Shown here: positions 60,941-64,000 of the stretch, in pieces
How the letters are laid out: every line of letters begins with the position of its first letter
Position numbering within the stretch: the stretch's first letter is position 1
Assembly: GCA_023935145.1 (NCBI GenBank)
Contig: CM043700.1
Location: forward strand, 69,949,120 to 70,013,119
Reading direction: 5' to 3'
DNA: 64,000 bases
Source: Bretschneidera sinensis
Taxonomy: Eukaryota > Streptophyta > Magnoliopsida > Brassicales > Akaniaceae
Program-made: the position numbers and the translations under genes
The notes under the pieces: generated by a model
Databases searched by the model: none
What the model saw: the letters and a program-made list of their open reading frames with translations, nothing else
What the model was told of the DNA's origin: nothing

Positions 60941-61080
60941 TTATCACCCGAGATTCCGCTTCGGGTCCTGGCAAGTCATCACCCGTGATTCCGCTCCGGG
61001 CCCTGCCTGTCACTCGTCTTTTCTGTGCTTCGTTGATTCAGTTTACAAACTCAAGTTGGCATCCATTTTACCACCTTAAG

Positions 61081-61092
61081 TTTGAGGGGGGC
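61081..61092 (+). other. Polypurine tract of the young element
   Basis: TTTGAGGGGGGC immediately precedes the 3' LTR at 61093. Confidence 0.9.
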
Positions 61093-61325
61093 TGTTAAAA
61101 GATATTTCCTATTCTTACTGCAATATTAGCTTCCTAGTTTCATATGTATTAGTTTCCTAATTAGTTTAGTTTCCTGTTTTATTATAAACCCTATGTTTCC
61201 TATTTCTATTAGGTTTTATATTCTTAGCCTATATATAGGCTTGTATTCGTCTTTCACAATAACTTTAAGAATATACATCAATAATACAAGAGTTTCTTCT
61301 CCAATCACTCTTTATTTTTCTAACA
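61093..61325 (+). repeat. 3' LTR of the young element
   Basis: Same 233 bp as the 5' LTR with one substitution near its start; followed directly by the second GTCC target copy. Confidence 0.95.
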
Positions 61326-61516
61326 GTCCATCCCTTATCATCAAACCAATCCTTTGCCAAGCTTGAACAATCTCATACCGCCCACTGTAGCTAACTGCTA
61401 CAATCAGCTGGAATCGGGTATTGTTCTTTGTGGTCTCTTGCAAATTGATTATCAGTTCCTGTAGGGACAGTGGGAACTTACAGATATCTCCAATTACAGA
61501 TATTCGGATGTTTTCC

Positions 61517-62529
61517 CTGTTATAAGAAAACAAATGAACCAGGATCATGTGTTTTCCCTGTTCATCTCACCATTAAATGGTACAGGAAGAGAGAAAAAAA
61601 ATATTTTATTTTTGTTGAAGGGTAAGATAAACTCTTGTGCCATGTATCTCTCATGGACCTGTTCTAAGCAAGAATTTTTCCCTAAAAAGAGTTGTTGTAT
61701 GTGAGGAACGAGTGTTGATTGCGTTATCTTAATACATGATATAGAAAACACAACCTTACTACAATCTATCTATATTTTTCCCTCCCGAAAGGAAAAAAAA
61801 AACTCAAAATATAATTAAATTGTTTTCAATTGTAAAATTTAAATTTGCATTACATGTTCTTCGATATGGTCAGTGGCAACTACATTTGTTAATTGAGTAG
61901 AAAACACAATTGCATTATGAAAATTAAATTTTTCAACAACACTTATACTTGGGTGGGTGTTCTCATAATGCATCATATTTAATATGGACAATTTTTAAAA
62001 AATGTATTTCTTAGTGTCAGAACTTTTTTCGACAAATTTAAATTTATGTATTATATTATTTTTTTCCTTTTAGTTGAAAGATATTTGCGTTTGATTGGTT
62101 CAAAGTTTAGGAGATATATATGTAGTATTTTAAATCTTCAACATAAGTATTAGTTTGAATTGTCCGTTAATAAAAAAAAAACCTACTTTAATTAACTGAT
62201 TATATATATCAGTATCAAAGTGAGGTATTTTCACTAAATTCTATTTGAAACTATTATTAAATTCAGTCGTTCACATTTTTTTTCTTTTAGGCATAAGATT
62301 GTTTAAATTCTATTCATTCTACAAAAATAATACTACACCTGAATATATTAATATATTATTAGTAATATCCAAATATATCCCAAAATTATGACTAATATGG
62401 ATAGTGAATTGTCTTTTGATTGATTTACTAATAATACAAAAGGTATTGCGCTGCTTATTTGCCTATTATGCTTTTTTTCTTGAAATCTATTTCAATTCAA
62501 ATTTTATAGCATATTCAATTCTTTATATA

Positions 62530-62593
<64 letters not shown>

Positions 62594-63935
62594 CTTACTA
62601 ATTATTGATATTTAGAGGTTGAACCTTATTTGGTAATTTGACTAGCACATCATTGTATTTATCCAAAATGAAAGATAAATATACTTACTAACAAAATATC
62701 CAGTAACTTGCCCAAAGTGAAAATAAGATCCATAAATAGAAAATATTTATTGCCATAAACTTTTGAAGTTGTACTTTGTAAATGGTAGGCATTATCAAAA
62801 GACATTTCATCATTTTTTACCTTTTTTTTTAATTTACCACGTATTTCCTGATGTATCAAAATAACCTCTATAAAAATCAGAAAAAGAAAAGAACAATAAA
62901 AACTGAAGAAAACCAAATACAGCATCTCGCTTTCTCCTCCCACGCCTCACAATCTTTGGGGGATATCAATCATGGTTGAGCAGAGACAAACTATTTTTGT
63001 GCTTCAAAAAAAAATCTGTGAATGCCTGGAAGGGGATGAAACCACTACTGAAAGAGCGTTGGTTTGAGTTTCAATACTCCTCATGAAGCCATCCATGGAA
63101 CTTACATTAATGAAAAATGATCTTAGGTAACTTTCCATTTTATTTTTCATATCAAAATCAAAGCTAGGGAACTAACGAATTAAAAATTTTATTTTGTAAG
63201 AAGTGAGAAAAACAAACAATTTCAATGGAATTCCAAAAAATGGGAAAATCCTCCTAGCTCAATTTCAAACAATTCGTTTGCGCTTTGTATTCTGCGATTA
63301 AATAAATGTTGATTGATAGTGTCTTTTTCTATTCTTATCAGTTCTTGTTTGTTGATCATTTTTCTTGATGTGTTTAATTTGGTGGGAATCTACATTCTTC
63401 AGCATGAAGACATAGTTGTCATGTTGGATTGCACCTTAGGTGTTTGTTATATTTACTCTTAGGTATTGATATTGGCTTCTTTTTGTTAGTGTCTTGGTTT
63501 CTCATTTTCAAGTCTTGGTTTCTCATTTTCAAATCTCCATCCATTTTGGTAGAGCTAAAATAGTTAAGTTTCTTACTTATTAATAATCGTAGTATACCGA
63601 GTGCTTTTGGAATTGAATATAAACTGCAACAATGAGTGCTATAAGCCATATAGTCTCTGAGAATGGTAGAGATTAAAGCATGGGTTTTGGGATATCGAAA
63701 TATTTATGTATTCTTGGATTCTTTTCTCTTGGTTCTAGTTTGTTGTTCTAAAGAACATAAAGAGATATTCAAGGAACTTTTGTTCTAATATAGGAATCTT
63801 GTTAAGTTCTTATGATCATATATGATATGTTCTATTTGCTTATGTAGGTTTGGTTGATTGTTTTTTTTTCATTTTTCTTCATATCATGTTCTCTCCCTCT
63901 TTTCTCTTTTCTCTTACATAGTCCCTTGAGTTCCA
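61517..63935. other. AT-rich DNA, probably intron or upstream flank of the cis-prenyltransferase gene
   Basis: No further cis-prenyltransferase exon found on the minus strand. Short open frames here have no domain I recognise. Apart from the microsatellite at 62525-62591 nothing stands out. Confidence 0.5.
62525..62591. repeat. Compound (GT)n(TA)n microsatellite
   Basis: TATATGTGTGTGTGTGTA followed by about 25 TA dinucleotides, directly visible. Confidence 0.97.
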
Positions 63936-64000
63936 ATGGAACTGAGAAGTATTGTTCAGTTTTTAGAGAACAAGTACATTTTAGACACTGGTGCAACTGG
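63936..64000 (+). other. Possible start of a retropepsin-like frame at the window edge
   Basis: An ATG at 63936 opens MELRSIVQFLENKYILDTGATG, which runs off the window. The D-T-G-A string resembles an aspartic protease active site of a retroelement, but 22 residues are too few to decide. Chance is a real possibility. Confidence 0.25.

Larger units (their letters stand above)
58745..61325 (+). mobile_element. Young non-autonomous LTR retrotransposon (TRIM/LARD-like) with 233-bp LTRs
   Basis: Two 233-bp LTRs (58745-58977, 61093-61325) begin TGTTAAAAG and end TCTAACA, and differ at one position as I read them. The flanking duplication is GTCC (58741-58744 and 61326-61329). A primer site for initiator methionine tRNA and a polypurine tract are in the expected places. 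The 2.1-kb interior has no recognisable gag, protease, reverse transcriptase or integrase; it is dominated by proline, serine, alanine and histidine codons and CAG/CAT trinucleotides. It must have been mobilised by enzymes of another element, by the primer type probably a copia. It lies inside the cis-prenyltransferase exon in opposite orientation. Confidence 0.93.
58492..61516 (-). pseudogene. cis-prenyltransferase (dehydrodolichyl diphosphate synthase family), 3' exon split by a retrotransposon
   Basis: The enzyme family adds isopentenyl diphosphate units in cis to make polyprenyl diphosphates for dolichol or plastid polyprenols. Reading leftward, the exon starts after a splice acceptor (TTTTCTTATAACAG, 61517 side) with ENIRISVIGDICKFPLSLQ and LIVAVSYSGRYEIVQA, and reaches MIRDGL at 61326. 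It resumes beyond the inserted element (58744) with [14 protein letters not shown], then [40 protein letters not shown] and QRQRRYGG with a stop at 58492-58494. These are conserved C-terminal motifs of the family, including the RTSGE-R-SNF substrate-binding run. One extra base near 58540 shifts the frame before the final motif. N-terminal exons (with the MDGNRRWA motif) are not in the window. With the insertion and the frameshift it is very likely inactive. Confidence 0.88.

Noticed and set aside
1..64000. CRISPR array, operon or bacterial origin
   Set aside because: The direct repeats have no spacer structure (they are contiguous satellites), and the element types, introns and LTRs indicate a plant nuclear genome.

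Overview
This window looks like repeat-dominated nuclear DNA of a eudicot plant, probably pericentromeric or otherwise heterochromatic. The reasons are an AT-rich base composition, two unrelated satellite families, nested Ty1/copia and Ty3/gypsy elements, a PIF/Harbinger DNA transposon, and fragments of plant genes at both edges. A woody eudicot such as grapevine would fit, but I cannot name the species from sequence alone. I see no complete intact host gene, no rRNA or tRNA gene and no CRISPR array.

Layout, left to right. (1) 1-924: a plant flank with one exon-like piece resembling the ROOT UVB SENSITIVE (RUS, DUF647) family on the minus strand. (2) 925-6976, 12326-15232 and 24241-28268: three arrays of one satellite with a period of about 81 bp (about 160 copies). 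Because 81 is a multiple of three, the arrays produce many long but meaningless open frames with a 27-residue period. (3) 6985-12325: a gypsy LTR fragment abutting a heavily deleted copia element (Copia-1, minus strand). (4) 15233-24240: single-copy-like AT-rich DNA holding a decayed PIF/Harbinger element with both expected genes (Myb/SANT-like protein and DDE transposase). (5) 28269-30411: a second copia fragment (Copia-3, plus strand) lying exactly between the two satellite families.

(6) 30412-57085: a satellite of about 168 bp per monomer with higher-order structure. Its orientation is plus, then minus from 33727 to 51440, then plus again. Inside the minus block sits a nested pair. Copia-2 (34536-46379, minus strand, two 842-bp LTRs, target duplication GTTCC) was inserted into a satellite monomer. 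A gypsy element of Athila/Tat type that carries only gag and protease (36826-42697, plus strand, target duplication TAGAT) was then inserted into the reverse transcriptase region of Copia-2.

(7) 57086-64000: more ordinary plant DNA. A cis-prenyltransferase (dehydrodolichyl diphosphate synthase family) exon on the minus strand is split by a young non-autonomous LTR retrotransposon (58745-61325) with 233-bp LTRs that differ at one position by eye. The exon also carries a one-base frameshift near its end.

The genes do not form a pathway. The window mainly records a sequence of events: satellite expansion, inversion, copia insertion, gypsy insertion, and recent insertion of the small element. 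The most unusual features are the two juxtaposed satellites bridged by a truncated copia, a reverse transcriptase deletion and a stop codon shared between separate copia copies, and a GC-rich motif family repeated inside LTRs of unrelated element classes. I did not find a convincing new protein-coding system.
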